DNA of 64,000 nt from Hyposmocoma kahamanoa (GCF_003589595.1 NW_020654080.1:8504527-8568526); one strand, 5' to 3'; shown: positions 1-14,200, numbered from the stretch's first letter. The notes: a model not told the origin generated them from the letters alone. Translations and numbers: made by a program.

Positions 1-1734
1 ACTATGTGAAGTTATTACATGAAAGTTATCTTGTTCTAGTTTTGAATTAGAAAATGTGTTATGTAATTCCACGAAAGTTTTGTAATACTTACCTATTTTC
101 GATTACAAAATATGTGTTTAATGACTCCATAAAATTTCAATTTTGGTATTTTAAAATAAAATAACCCTTTTAAACTTACTATTTTCAATGCGTTTAAGTG
201 TCAAAATGAGTAAGCTGTTACCTTGGCTCATCCTGCTATAACCAAATCGGGATATTCAAGCGCCCTATTGTTCGACTAAATTGAAAACCACGCAATACCC
301 CAAGCGATAGTTTTAGAATGAAGAACAATGAGAGTTGATCGCTTTAAATTCTTAGCTATTTAATGGGGACCCTTGCCTATCCTACGTATAGGCTTTGTTG
401 ATTTTTTATGAGGACTTTATTTTGAACGTGTATTGTGTCTTTCAGTATGCAAACCACAACTATGAACCACAACAATGTACCAAGAATTAAAATTTGATTG
501 TAATCTTTTGTTGTAATAACTATGACGTATTATAAAATTAAACTTATATGAAGCCTTTTGTGGAAATAATTTTTAAGGAAATAACTTATGTGACACTGTC
601 GAAGTTCAATTTGATATGGTCGCCCCCAATCTTAATTTGCTACCTTAACGTCATATTTACACGACTAACGTTGAGAAGGTGTCTTTAGAGACTTCCGTTG
701 TGTATCATTGAATTTAATCGAAGGGTTAACAGAATTTGAGGAAACCCTTTCAGCGTTAATAGAATAACGTAAGCTCGATTTATTATTTATAGATAAGGCC
801 AGGAACTTAAAATATACGTAACAATATGAATCGAACAGATTGATTGCTGAGCCAAAGTCTCCAGAAATTAATAAAGTATGTGCTGGTTGCGCTAGTGATG
901 GTATAACTTTTTAGACACTAGGATCCGACTTGATAGGTCTAGAAAGTGAGTTAGAAAACATTAACGAAGCAATCCCAAAAGAGCCGAAATGTTGGATTTA
1001 TTTTATTGGAAACTCCTAAAGAAAACCAATGCGATTGCAATTTTTTTTTATTCATTTATTAAGAAAACCAACGGCGATACATAAAATGTTTACACTATGT
1101 AAATGTATGTATAGGCTAAGAGTAAAGCTAATGACAGGTTTCCCTTGTTTACATATCACGTCGATGAGATGACGTGACGTTGTCCGTACATTTAACATTG
1201 GTGGTGAATGAACAAGATTAAACTAGTTTTAGATGCCGAAAACACAAAATCACATTGTTGTTTACAGATAAAATAATTTCGTATTATCACTAGAATAATC
1301 AAATGAAGTTACTAGGGTATTTTATTAACATTCTTCATGTAAGCAACCGCCAAGGATGGATAATAGCATTTCTACATTAGTTAAAATATTGAAAATATTT
1401 AATAGGAAATACGGTTAAGCGAGATCAAATGGTTTAGGTATTTACCATTAAATAACGGTCTCATAAAGATATACGATATACTTAAGGATATTGTCTAAAG
1501 AATGTGCTAATTCTTTATACGATAATATGCACTTTACCCGATGATATAAAAACCCGAAAACAGGCTAAAATAAAATGAATTATTTAAGAGTTAAATATCT
1601 AACTTTGCACATAATTTTTACATGAAGATATTTCTTTTTAAGTACTACAGAGAACCTGCTAAATTTTGGTTTTCAACTGAAAACCTAAAGTTAGTAAATT
1701 CACATTTATCCCAAAACTTGGAAATTGCCATGCG
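1..1734. other. AT-rich non-coding, nothing recognised
   Basis: No open frame in this stretch resembles a known protein and no repeat family seen elsewhere in the window recurs here. It is probably intergenic or part of a long first intron of the RhoGEF gene downstream, but the sequence does not decide this. Confidence 0.4.
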
Positions 1735-2004
1735 GTTTTTTTTTATAATATCAAGTGACGACGAACTAGTCGTGCGTCTAATGGTAAGCTACATGCCTGT
1801 CCATAACACAGCTTAATAAATCGTAAAGATGTGAGGAGAACTACCACGTAAGTTGACAAGTCTCATGTGCCTGTAGTTTCACCAGCACCTTTACCCTTCA
1901 AGACCGGAACACAGTAATGCTGACATTACTGCTTGGCGGCAGAAATAGGTAAGGTGGCAGTACTTTCCTGGACGAACTCTTTCACAGGGAGCTCTACTGC
2001 TACT
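1735..2004 (-). repeat. Family R interspersed repeat, near full length
   Basis: A run of ten T at the left is the reversed poly(A) tail; then come the reverse complements of the family's landmarks: CGAACTAGTCGTGCG, TGCCTGTAGTTTCACCAGCA, CTTGGCGGCAGAAATAGG and finally GAGCTCTACTGCTACT, the 5' start. The same ~300-bp sequence recurs about 15 times in this window on both strands. The poly(A) end implies retroposition. No tRNA-type A or B box was seen, so it may be the 3' end of a LINE or a SINE of other origin. Confidence 0.85.
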
Positions 2005-3640
2005 AATGATACGTCGCGCTGTCCGCATCCCCATCAGTTGGCATTAGGCGCTTGTCACCTTCGGATCTGTGAGAAATTTTCTCCGCCTGTTCTTATGAAT
2101 AAAAAAAGGCGCACGGATTGCGGGTCGCGAGTGGCGGCCCTTCACACCTCACCTCCTAAAATCTAGGCTCGTGTTAAAATACCTCGCCTTAACATTCAAC
2201 ACACGCGGTGTGATTCATAAGCAATGAGATTTTGACGTAATGTCAGTCAAGTGTATCGCTAAGGTATTTCAGTATATTTTCTATGACTCTGATGTCTCGT
2301 GTTTTTGCTCAAATAAGGTAGTAATCCTACTTAAGTCCATTTTGAATTGAAGCGCCTTTTCTAAGAAATAAAGCAACGTATTCCACTCGAAATAAAGAAG
2401 AAAGCTACTTTCGTCCAGCACATGGGTCAGTTTTAACTCTCACATTCAATTAGACATAGAGAATGCTCTGGCAGTCTAGATTGCAGCCTCGGGCTTGCGT
2501 GAATTAAAAACTAAGCCAGTGGAATAAAATGCATAAGAAAGGATCACCCGTTCGTTTGTTTACATTGAATCGTTGACTAAATTGAATTGTATAGACACAT
2601 CACTAGCAACAACTATTTTTTTGGACTTTTTGGATCTTATTGCCAGGAAGAGATAATGATACCTTCCTGCCGCATTCAATGGAATGAATGAAATATTCTA
2701 CGTTGCATATAAAATTACACTGGCAACACAAAACAGTAACTTAAGTATAAAAATAGTAAGTAAATGTTAAGCAATTTCTTTCAGGCAACCTTAAGATAGA
2801 TATTTGGGATATGTAAAAGGAGTGCGACCAAGGCATATCTTCATAAATACACTATGTAATAAGAACATACTAATATGTGTAATATTATATAAGTTAAGAG
2901 CTGTTGAGATAATAATGTGGTACCAGTTAACATATCAATTGCCCGGCCTCAAAGTAGGGTAGGGTAATCCCTATATTAGAAGTGCCAGAGCAATGTAATT
3001 CATTGTGAGACATTTCCCAGAAAATCGAACTAATGCAGTACGGTATAACAATACTTGATATAACCGTACAGGTTTTGCATATAAACAACATTATCAGGAA
3101 TCAGATTGTATATATTAAAAAAAAAAACAGTCGAAATAATACTAAATATTCACAAATTAAATTTTAAAAAATGTAACGAGAAATTAAACTCAAACTATCG
3201 ATTGCTTAATATTATTATCGAAACTACAAATTTAACTTCTTATTATATTGTAACTACAAACATCATTGTACAGAAAAGATATAGTGGAATTAGATTTGCT
3301 TTGTCTTCAGAATAAACGTAATCTTTGTTTGCGGTATTTCCTACTTCTCCGCGGTTACAATTCAATGCAAGGAGTAAACATTGGCTGGCTAAAAATAAGC
3401 TCTTACGTAATTAATACAAGACACACTGTTAATTAGCAAGAGAGGAGACCCGTGCCCAACTGTGACTGAACGTATAAATTAGTTGATGACGATAACGATG
3501 ATAAGGGTGCTCCGCATACCACCAAGGACTGCTAGAAGAACAAACTAATACATACTTAAGCATCTCATTATTACAACTAGACTTTTCACAATATGGTACC
3601 AGAGAACTCTGAAGTATTTCTCGCGGACAACTATAACTCG
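2005..3640. other. Non-coding, no recognised feature
   Basis: Only short chance reading frames occur here. I saw no splice-bounded coding exon and no repeat shared with the rest of the window. Confidence 0.4.
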
Positions 3641-3659
3641 TACGTAACCTTGACAAATT

Positions 3660-3830
3660 GGTTGTGGTGGGTAAAGTGGAAGGAAGGAGACTCCGTGGTC
3701 GATATTTAGCTGATGGAGTGACCAAGTAACCGCCCTCGCTGACCTTCCTATACCAATTATCCTGAGAGAAGCCGAAAACTGAACCTGTTGGAGGGAAATC
3801 GTGTATAAGTAAAATTTTGAACATCTTTCG
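3660..3830 (+). pseudogene. LINE ORF2 C-terminal tail remnant
   Basis: Read across frameshifts on the + strand, the segment gives E-G-R-R-L-R-G-R, then a degraded spacer, then A-E-N-x-x-C-W-R-E-I-V-Y. This fits the C-terminal pattern of insect non-LTR endonuclease/reverse transcriptase proteins (EGRRxRGRSPxRW ... AxDRxxWxxIVR). Stops and frame changes show it is dead. A 131-codon open frame on the opposite strand (3429-3824) is taken as chance. The match is by motif only. Confidence 0.5.
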
Positions 3831-3879
3831 TTGACACGATCTTTAGCAATGACGAATACGACTAAGACGAATATGACAT

Positions 3880-6406
3880 TTTATCGAGCTCGGAAAGTGC
3901 CAAGCGTGTGCCTCAAAACCAACAACCTTCTTCGTCACTTTCGCGTCCAGTGAGCATAGATATCATTTTTCGCCAACCTATCCGGCCGCCTCTTCGGAGT
4001 TATGTCAAAACTACATTCGTTCAGAAATTACACTCTAAAATCAAAGTACCTACTAACAATCAACACATTTAGTTGAGCGATTCGAGTAATCGGTGTGTCT
4101 TCATAGCTATAATAATTAAGGTTTGTTTAGTTTTTTTTTTGCTTTACCGGGGAAGGAATTTAAATGAATCAGCAAGTAGGAAGACGTTCACATAATTCTA
4201 TGTAGATTGTTTGAAGCCGCCAGAGCGCTTTGGGACAGGGTGGTGGATTAACCTCTCACATGTTTAAACCATTATCTGCCACTATCCAAGTACGACTGTA
4301 AGACTTACATTGGTTGAGCAACAGTTTATTGAACTGGCTCAGTAGGTTTTATTAACGAATGATAATAATAGTATGGGCAATAATACCAGACAACAATGTC
4401 TGGTGTCATATTAATATCACGGCGAATATGCAATGGAATTGCATAATTTGATTCCGCCATATTTTTTCTACATTATTCGTCATTTTATGTATGTACAACT
4501 TTACAGGCGAGCTGTTAGCTGTCTGATATTGTTGCTCGTATACTTCTCCAAATAATATAATCTGTAGACTAATAACTATATACAAACCTTACGTTTATAA
4601 AAATTATTGCCGTTCTAATAGGTAACAGAACAAAGTACGTTCCGAATCAAAACTTCTCTAGCAAGTAGTATCTGGACCAAGCTAATTTCCTAAATCTTAA
4701 AATAGATTGTAAAATAATGGCCTATGTTAAAATGTACGTTCAAAGAAAACTTTCAATAAAATTCTCGAACTGAAAATAAACCAGCCAATTTGTATTGTAC
4801 TGAATCAACATGAGTATTTATTTTAAAAAGGCAAAAGACGTGGAATTTGCCAACTCCAAATAACTTTTTCTCAAAGTTCTTGAGGTATCCAGAAGTTGAG
4901 GAATATCTCGATTCTAACCGAGAATTTCTTACCGTCAAGTTACCAAGTTTTGCTGGAACAAAAACGTACTCGTAAGATAATTTTATTTCCTAACAGAATT
5001 TTTTTAAAGCATAATGAAAAATTCAACAATCCTTAACGTTTTTCATCTCATCTCAAACTTCAAAAGCGACGGCTAAAATAGCTAAGTTTCAATAAAATTT
5101 GTATAGACAATACAAAAGTTAAAAAGAAAAAATACAATCAATCTGTATTAAAACATTCACCTCTCACAATACTATGAATCATGATTAAATGTACAAAATG
5201 TAAACAAAGAAATGTTATGAAATGTCATTGTCAAAGTGTGAATGCAGGTGTGCTAAACCTTCTATTTTTAATGGAATTAGGAAAGGTGGAGGTTCTCATT
5301 TTGAATAATTTTAATTGTCTATTACAAAATATTAAAAATAAAATAAAACTAAGCAAGGACACATTATAATTTAATTACCGTAATACGGTGACAAGAAAAC
5401 ATTCGATTACGAAAAACGAAGCACGAATGACATCTATGACTCGACAAAAAGACGGCATAAAAATGTTTTTAATCCCGATTGGCCAGTGATGTTAAATTAT
5501 TACGACCTTAGATAGCCTTTTATTATAATTATTGTGTTAAACGAAAATAAGTAAAAATACATACTGTAAAATGTGAATTGTTCTAAGTTTTATCAGATTA
5601 CACCTTAAAAAGAGTTTTAAACTTTTATTATGATCCAAAATAGAAAAGTACTACTTAATATGTATTGTTTTGCTCGGTTATAACAATTATATGCATTTTG
5701 GACATGATTCATGCTGTGGATAGTATTATAAATTGTCTATTCTTACTTGAGTACTCAGTGTTTCAAATTTAGCAGTTCCCAGTAATCAGACTGGCATCAG
5801 ACACAAAAGAGGCAATAAGCCTATAATGGAGCTTTGCGTTTTGATTGGCCATCCTCGTTTGAATACCAAACAATGTTAAAGAGAATACAAAGAGAACGTG
5901 AACTGACACGGGACATTTAGAACTTTTATTAATGATGTCGCATATGATACTCTTAAGCATGAGCAATTATAAGATTGACAAAATTTGGTGGTAATTAAGT
6001 GTTCTTGTAGCTTTTCATGATTAGTAATAAAGGGTTGCCGAATTTAAAATGACTTCAAGGTACCATAACTATAAAGATATATGCGTTATAAAAGTTATTA
6101 ATATGCTTTTCAACAGATAATATTTAGTTTTGACTGTTCTGGTGGACTTATAATTATAGTAATTTTAATTTCTACAAGGCTGCTTAATTTCATGACAATA
6201 TTTGTAGGAATGAAAGAGGCTTCAGTTTTCTTGCTTTATATTAGCCTACACAATAGTCCTCTCAGACAAATGGCCTTTTTTTAATGTCTTTTATTTTCTA
6301 AATAAATCACATTTTAGTGTGTACAGTACAGCGAAATTTCATAGTAGGTAACTTTGAATAAGATTTAGCAATTACTTTTATTCATGTAGATTTTTTTTCT
6401 TTGCAG
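3880..6406. other. Upstream intron or intergenic, ends in splice acceptor
   Basis: The stretch ends with a polypyrimidine tract and CAG at 6404-6406, a good 3' splice site for the RhoGEF exon starting at 6407. At least this end is therefore intron. No upstream exon was identified here; ATG-starting frames are short and unremarkable. Small inverted repeats occur (for example ACCAGACA/TGTCTGGT near 4387-4406) without further support. Confidence 0.5.
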
Positions 6407-8267
6407 ATATATGAAACTCCCGAGAGCACGAGGTCGAAGAAATGGTCATCGAAGCTGAAGTTAAACACTTCCGGAAGTGTCAAGTCTTCGGAAAAGTCTC
6501 CAGAAAGTCCATACATGTATGGAACAATCAGCGGCCCTGGAGGTTCAGCACTATCCAAATCAATGAAGTACGCGGAGACCTGGCTTTATGGGTCAGTTAG
6601 GACCCAGACTCCGCCGATGCGGCAAAGCGTCTTCTCAGCATATTCTGAAGTAGCTGGCCCAGTTCTAATAAGTACGCCTCAAAAACCAACTCCCCACAAT
6701 TATGCTGTCATACTATGTTCCTGTCCTGAGTACCTAAACGGTACGAAGAAAACCAGCTCAACCAAAGTCAGTATATGTAAGAAATGTAAGGGATCTCGTT
6801 TGCCGCTAACGATAGCTGACAGTCCGCGGTTGTTGGTTGGAGGGACTGTTAGAGGTCCTCAAGTAAGCCGGGAAGCTGGAATGCTAAGAGGTGGGACCGT
6901 AAGAGTCCAAGGTCCAAAATCCAGACCAACAATCCTCAAAAACAATGAAGAGTCCGATCCTTACGACTTAATGCGAAGAAGTAGATTGGCCCCTCCACAC
7001 GAAGCACGTATTGGAAGTCAGTTTTCTGTTTCACGGTCAAGGGCTAAAAGTATTAGTCCTTGTAGAGGTAAACCTAGAAAACCAAGCAGTCCTGAAACAC
7101 TTCGCAAAAGCAGAAGCAAATCAGTAAGTCGTGTCAGCGAAGTATGGATTGATGAAGAAGCCGCTACGCCAGAACCCAAGAAGTCAATATTATCTTGCGA
7201 TATAAATCCATATGACCTCGTTAAATCGGGTGGCAGTTCCAAATCACTTCTGGAAATAGAATTTGATGATAACTTTGGTGATGTATTTCAAGAATCTTTG
7301 AAAAATGGTAGTTTCAAACCTCTGAGTAAATCTAAGTCTGATTCAAATGTGAAAGCTATTAGTGGTCAACGAATAAGAATATCTGATCAACATAAATTAA
7401 ATGCGGTTGATGATATAGTATACGATCCAATAAATTATGATCTCAAAAATTCAGGAGCATCCGCATCGCTTTCACTACCAAATATCAAAAATGAAAGTAA
7501 GAAGTCAGTATCAATGAGCAAGACTACTAATAAGAAAATCGTAAATATACCCACCCCTAACCGCACAAAACAAAAAAGCATTTCTCCTAAACGACCACCC
7601 AGAAGAAACAGAAATTTTAAGACTGATGACGACAGTGAAAGCGACAATCAACGCTTGCCAGATCGAAGTTTTAGCAGAAAAAATATAACTGATACTTTGA
7701 GAAATCCAAAATATAAAAATCAAAATACAGATACAATTAAATCAATTTTGAAAAAACCCCGAAATCACGAATTTCATGAGCCAACTAAAACTGAAACTTC
7801 AGATGACTCATTCACTGGAAAACGTGCAAATTCTTCTCAATTTTATCTTCCCAAACCACAAGATAAAGGACAACTAAACTCTCAAAATATCTTACAAAGA
7901 AAACGTGTGCAATTTTTAGTAGAGAAAGAAGAGGCGAGGGTGATATGTACAGCAGAGTTTAATTTGGAACAAAGTACTGTTACGGAAATACAAGAGGAGT
8001 CCAGTGTCGACACCGAAGAAGACATAAAAGCAGAAGGAGACGTTGTTAGCCATAGTTTAGAATACCAGAGAAACGGAGATGTTAACAGTGAAGTAAACAA
8101 AATAGAAATGTTGGAAATAACAAATCAAGAAGTTGTTATTAATCGCATTGTTTATGAGGACGTCGAAATTAACAACAGATTGGAAACAGTAGTTAATGAA
8201 AATACCCATGTGTCTTCTGAAACTAATAACAATGAACTCGTCAATAATGATACTTCAAAGAATGAAG
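6407..8267 (+). CDS. RhoGEF exon a (first visible; Ser-rich N-terminal region)
   Basis: The acceptor is TTTGCAG|AT and the donor GAAG|GTAATA. It encodes residues 1-620 plus one base (phase 1 out). There is no in-frame ATG at the start, so translation begins in an unseen upstream exon; entry phase 0 fits. Features are C104-S-C106...C124-K-K-C127, basic Ser/Arg stretches (SRSRAKSISPCRGKPRKPSS) and three YDL motifs at residues 184-188, 267-271 and 343-346. Reading on past the donor reaches a stop at 8285-8287, so retaining the intron would truncate the protein. Confidence 0.88.
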
Positions 8268-11200
8268 GTAATATAAATCGTTTTTAATTTTGTTTTAGTT
8301 TGCTAATTATTTTGAAACCATGAACCCATTACCAATTTTTTTTTTAATTTTCAGATAATAATATTCCGAAGATACCAATTCTGCGAAGGTCAGAATCAGA
8401 ACGATTGCCAACAACACTTACGATCTCACCTCCAAAGTTCTTAGATTCTATGGCACTGCGGTCTAAACCAAAGCATGGGCATACCAGCCAGATATTTGTT
8501 CCATCAATCAGTGAAGGTGATGTACCTAATGATCATAATGAACTTCCAGCAACCCAGGAAGTAACAACGTCTCTAACTTATGACCAAGATATTGAAAATG
8601 GTAACCTTAGTGATAGTAGTGACATTACAAAACAAGTTCTAACTCATTTACGTCGCGGACTTTCAGAATCACCTGAACCTCCACCTCGACTGAAGGTTAA
8701 GGAACGATTAAGATCAAAAAAGCATAATTATGTTAAAACACGTTTCGTTCGAAATAACTCAACAAGTTCCACTAGCGATGAATGGTCAGATGCTAATGAT
8801 TACGAGCAGAAGACAGTTTTACGAGTTAAGCAATTTGATGAAGCTGAACAAAAGACAGGATCCAGTGCCATGGAGTTTGTAGAAACTGAGTCGAGAAAAA
8901 CTTCTATCCAAATAAATGGAAATGAATGTTATTCCACTATGAATGTTAATAACGATACGCCTATCTATTTATCTTCTGTGGTGGTCACTGATGATTATGG
9001 TAATTCCTGCAATACTTATCAAACTGGTACTACTATCACTATAAGTGTTGGTACTCCTGAGAAAGAAACTAGAAAATCTAAAAGCCAAATATACATTGGC
9101 GCTGTGCTTTCGGATGAAAAAGACCGCAGCTTAGAAGCTAACACTTATGAGGAATACTATGCAGATAACTCTAAAAATAAATTAAATGATTCAGCACTCA
9201 ATAACCATAACTCTATCGATATATCGTCAATATTAGGAGATCCTGTTGAAGCTGTGAAAAGGAATCTTATTCCACATGTTTGTGGAAGAAAAGATGATAC
9301 ATCGCAAAGAAATAACAATTCAGATAAGCCGACAATTGCTGACAAGCAGGTGGAGAATGGAGATTTCGTATCAAAGCTTTTTGATGATCCATTTTTTGGA
9401 CATTTAGCAGAAGGGTTAGATTCAGACCTCGTGAAGAAGTTGATCAAAAACTCCTTGATAAAACTGCAAGAAACCAAAAATCAAGAGGGAACAGATGGCA
9501 CTACAATGACAATAGAAAAGTTAATAGAGAGCTCGCTTAAAAATTTAAAAGGAGAAATGAACAGAAATGAGAATTACAAAGAGGAAAAACCAAAGACCCC
9601 AGAAAATGCCAAGGTTGACGAGACGAAGAAAGAAGTTGTCAATACTTCCGTCAGTCCTGATAACGATGACCAAGGCTGCTCTGCTCCCTATGAAAGTATG
9701 GAGTATGAGAGCGGTGCTATGGGTATTTTCTCAGATCTTGAACCAATGTCAGATTGTTACAATGCATCAGCGAGTGAAATGTCAACAGAAGACGATACAA
9801 ATTCAACTAGGTCAAAATTTTATCAAATGTTAGTAGATGCTGCCTTATGTGACATCGAAATCGCAAATAACACTGATGATGACCATCATTATGAATCAAT
9901 TCGTCTGAACAGTGATCCAATTTATGAAGAAATAGGAGACATGCCGCCACCTTTACCAGTCAACCCACCCCCAAATTCTTTATTGCTATTAGATGATGAG
10001 AAACGAAGTGGTTCGCGTTCAATATTTGAAGGAGCGTCTAAATACGATATTTTGTCTTATTTAGTTGATGCTAAAGAACGAGGCATTGATGACGAGGAAG
10101 CTTATATTACTAGTTACGTGACGGAAAATGGTACTACATTGATTGAAAACTCAAAAGATAAATTGATTGCCAGAGAAATAATTGATACTCATCTAAGTAG
10201 TAATACTAGTCAATTGTCACATGCATCTGATTCAAGTGAAGACAACTCTTTGATAATAAATCATGATAGCTTAGACAAATCATTGGTGTGCAAAAAGACT
10301 TCAGCTGAAATTGAACGCAATGATTCCGGTGTTGGGTCAGAGACGAGTAAATCGTCAAGAAGTCGACTGCAAGGGAAAACTTCTCCGTGTAATACAATCA
10401 CCGATAAAGATGCTCCTATACACCTTTGTGAAGATTGTGATACTACAGTCGAGACCCAAGTCACTGAAAAAGGTTTGTAAAATTTTAATTTATAATTGAG
10501 ATGTTATTACGAGTGCTTTAGTTTACTTGTATTTCAAAAGTCTTATCAAATTTATTTTATTTTAGGTTCAATTTACGCTCCGTTACTATGTCGAAAATGT
10601 TCCAAGAAGAGAGCTGAGAGAAAAGAAATCATTACAGAAATAGTAGAAACTGAAGAGAAGTATGGCAGAGACTTGCAGATTATTCTTGAGGAATTCTATA
10701 AGCCAATGTTGGTTGCGGGACTCCTGACACAGGAACAATTGAGTGCAATCTTTTTGAATGTAGAAGAGCTCATAGAGAACAATCAAGTATTGTCAGAAAA
10801 ATTACGAGACGCCCTTGAAATTGCAGTTGATCAAGGAGACGAGGTAAATACCGTATCTAATTGTCGTCTAAAGTTATTGAAGTTTCTGTTAAAGCACTAA
10901 TGTATCGACGTTTCCCTGTTACAGGATTTGCTAACAGTAAATGTGGGTAAAATTCTTTTGGAATGTTCGAGTATGTTGGCGGCGTTCCAATCCTACTGTG
11001 TAAAACAAGCGGGTGCAGCGTTACTTCTAGCTGGTCTGGAGAAGGAGAAGGAACTTCTGAGGATATTCTTGCGCGTCTCACAGATGGAAAACGCGGTCCT
11101 GAGGCGGATGAATCTCAACTCATTCCTCATGGTAAGGTTTGATTAAAATGTGATACTGAAATTTTAAAAAAATGTTTAGTGCATGCAAACATACGTTCCT

Positions 11201-14200
11201 ATAAATTACGATTGGTTTTATCATAGGTGTATTTTTTTGTATTTCAGGTACCAGTCCAACGCGTGACAAAATATCCCCTCCTTCTCTCGCGGCTTTATCG
11301 ATCGACAGCGGCTTGTGCGACTGAACGAGAAGATGTGAAAGCGGCCCAGCGCTGTGTCGAATCCAGACTTGAAGAAATCAACGCTGCAGCAGCGGCGGCA
11401 GCAGCTGCGGCTAGAGACGTACCGTTATGGAAGCGGCTAGCAGCTGCCCGAAAGACAGCGCACGATCTTCATGTTGCTGACATTCGGTTAAGGAAGATGG
11501 CCGTTGATGTGTTGGATTGGAACCATGATGACGCAAGGTCATTATTTTTTATTTTTTTAGTCTAGTTTACTCCAGTTTCTTATTAAATTCAAAAATGAAA
11601 TTACGCAGGTACGATCTCCATGAATACAATTAGTTCATGAATTGAAATTCTATTACGTTCGATTCTTTTCGCCAAAAATTTGCTAAATGCGACCCGATAA
11701 CCTTTGTCCCTTCTAAAACGTCCTTAATAGCCTGAGGTTTCTATTGTTCCATTGTCAAAAGTACTAGCACATCCACCAGTCTGACAATTACTTTATTGCG
11801 AAGATAAAAGACGGATGTAACTGCTTCATCCAAAAGTAATTGTCTTCCATAAATTTTTATAGGTAGGATAAGTAACAATGTATCGAAAAAGTACTTTGAG
11901 TTTTAACTTGAAAACTTAGGAATTAGTCTTTGGGAATTATTCGATACCCTTAATAGTACTCACGGCATATTCCCTTTCTATTGCTGGGTGCGACAAATGA
12001 CCCCATTACTAGAACCATTGCGGGTTTCAGGTTTATTGCGTGGCTTAAAACAGGAATTTTTTGCCTTAAACCTACATTCAGAACACACAACATTGCGGTA
12101 AAGATAAATAACATTGGTTTTATCCTTCTATTCAGAATGCAGAAATTTCGAATTTGAAACAACTGAAGACTTTTGTTTATTTTTACGTATTCATAATATA
12201 TAACATAAATTGTGAAAAAAGTACACAGATAGATTCGGTGTTGTCCCTAGTATAATATTTCATCCCTAGATACATGTCCTAAATATTATAGCTGAAGTAA
12301 TGCAACCGCTAGCTTTTCCTAGCTTTCATCACTTAACCCATAAAGCTGATAATCGTCCCTTTAGTGGCAGTAACGCCGGCAAACGCTATTTCCCAGGACG
12401 CTTTATTGCCGAAAAGCAACACAAATACAAGTAATTATACGTGTAAAAAGAAAATGGCTTGAAGTTTTGCCTTGAAATGTTAACGTCAAATGTCGTTCAA
12501 AATACCGTTACCGTTTGTGGTCTGCAGATATTTCGGTTTATAGGAAGTATAAGTACAAATAGCATTCAATTTATTCAATTCCAGTTATGCTATTGGTAGA
12601 TTTGAATTCTTTTTGATTTTCATTTAGCCAATTGATATTTTTATGACATTTTTAAATAGTTACTAAAAGAAGATATGAAAAGGGAATTACAATCAATGTT
12701 TTTACTACTTACTTCTCTGTAAATGGAATTCGCCTACACAGGCTCGTAAAGCAAAACTTACGAACCGCATGTTGCAATTGAGATGCAAAACATTTTATAT
12801 TTATATTTTTTAGTACCACTCATATTGCTTTACATTCTGAAACGTACATCATATTTTATAGTGCTCTATAAAAGTAAATTACTCTACGACTACACAAAAG
12901 AGATTGTAGATGCAAATATGAATTTTGGAATGAAACTGTGGACCAAAATTTCGACGCAATGCCTCACAATGTTCATGTTGGACATATCGGGGCCCAGAGA
13001 CTTCAAGAATTGAGAATTAATTGTACCCTTATTATTCATACATTTCAAAACGTAATGGGCTAAAACTAGAGACGTTAAAATTAACCATGTGTAGAATCAC
13101 GTTGATGTTAAATGCAATAATACGCTTGTAGAAAATCTACATGAAATAAATTTAAATTGGACGGTTCCGACATTCATTTTGCTTGAAAATGATAAATTTG
13201 AATAATTAGGCGGACGTGTGAAGACTGAAATTTTCCATCGCTGTAATGAGATTTAATCAGCAATATCATGTTGTGATGTTTTATGTGTTATACACAAGTG
13301 CACAAATTTGGCAATACTGTAGATTAAAAGAGCACACACTTGTTATTTTGCCTTGTCCCAGCAAAATCTGCATAACAAGTAATAATTAATAATCTCTTCG
13401 TCAAAACGTATATGTATATTTTACAGGAAGTCTAGTCGGCATGGGATAAAAGTATTATAACTTACGGAACTGGATGCTTTATCGTATCATCAAATGTTTA
13501 ACGTAATGCAATCTACTTTAATGATAATGTTGTAGATGTAGCTTATAACATCGCAATACAGGTGCTACTTACTTTTCTTTACCGCTCAGTCAAAATACAA
13601 TAAAGATAGCTCTAGGACATTTAAGATGTAAATTCGACTCTATGTCGATTACGATAGCAACAGTCCAGAATATACTTGATTGATTGAATGTATTGATGAC
13701 GAATGATGGTAATTATGATTTATGTGATCAGGTTTGCAATGGAAGGCAAGCTGCTGTTCACCCAGCCGAACGATAATAACTGGCGGAAAGGCCGCACTAT
13801 CAAGCTGACTCCGATCAATGCTCTATTGGTTACTAATGGAAAGGTGAGGAAAGTATTTTTTTAATTCAAATTGATGATGGGAAGTAAAAAATAAGCTTAA
13901 TGGCTAAAACGAATCCATATAGTTAATTATAGAAAAGACATGTGCCGAACAACCCCACAAGTTATTATTTGATCTAAAACTAAGGAATTCCCTGTACTAT
14001 GAGTACTAGAGCAACGAAATTATCTCCAGGATACCCAGACCAGGACTAATTTAGAAATGTTCATTGCCCAAATTGTTCTACCGGGAATCGAACCAGGGAT
14101 CTCCACATCCATGGCCCACAGTGCAAACAGTTGGGCAAACGAGGTCGTGGAGTGAATACTAAATATCGATTTTGATGTACTATGGATGATAAGTGAACGT

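Noticed and set aside
3429..3824. 131-residue gene on the - strand
   Set aside because: No family resemblance, and the + strand of the same DNA reads as a decayed LINE tail.
4387..4406. ACCAGACA-ACAA-TGTCTGGT hairpin as a regulatory site
   Set aside because: Short, isolated and within chance expectation for a window this long.
9567..9833. Second frame inside RhoGEF exon b
   Set aside because: Overlaps the well-supported coding frame in another phase and lacks independent support.
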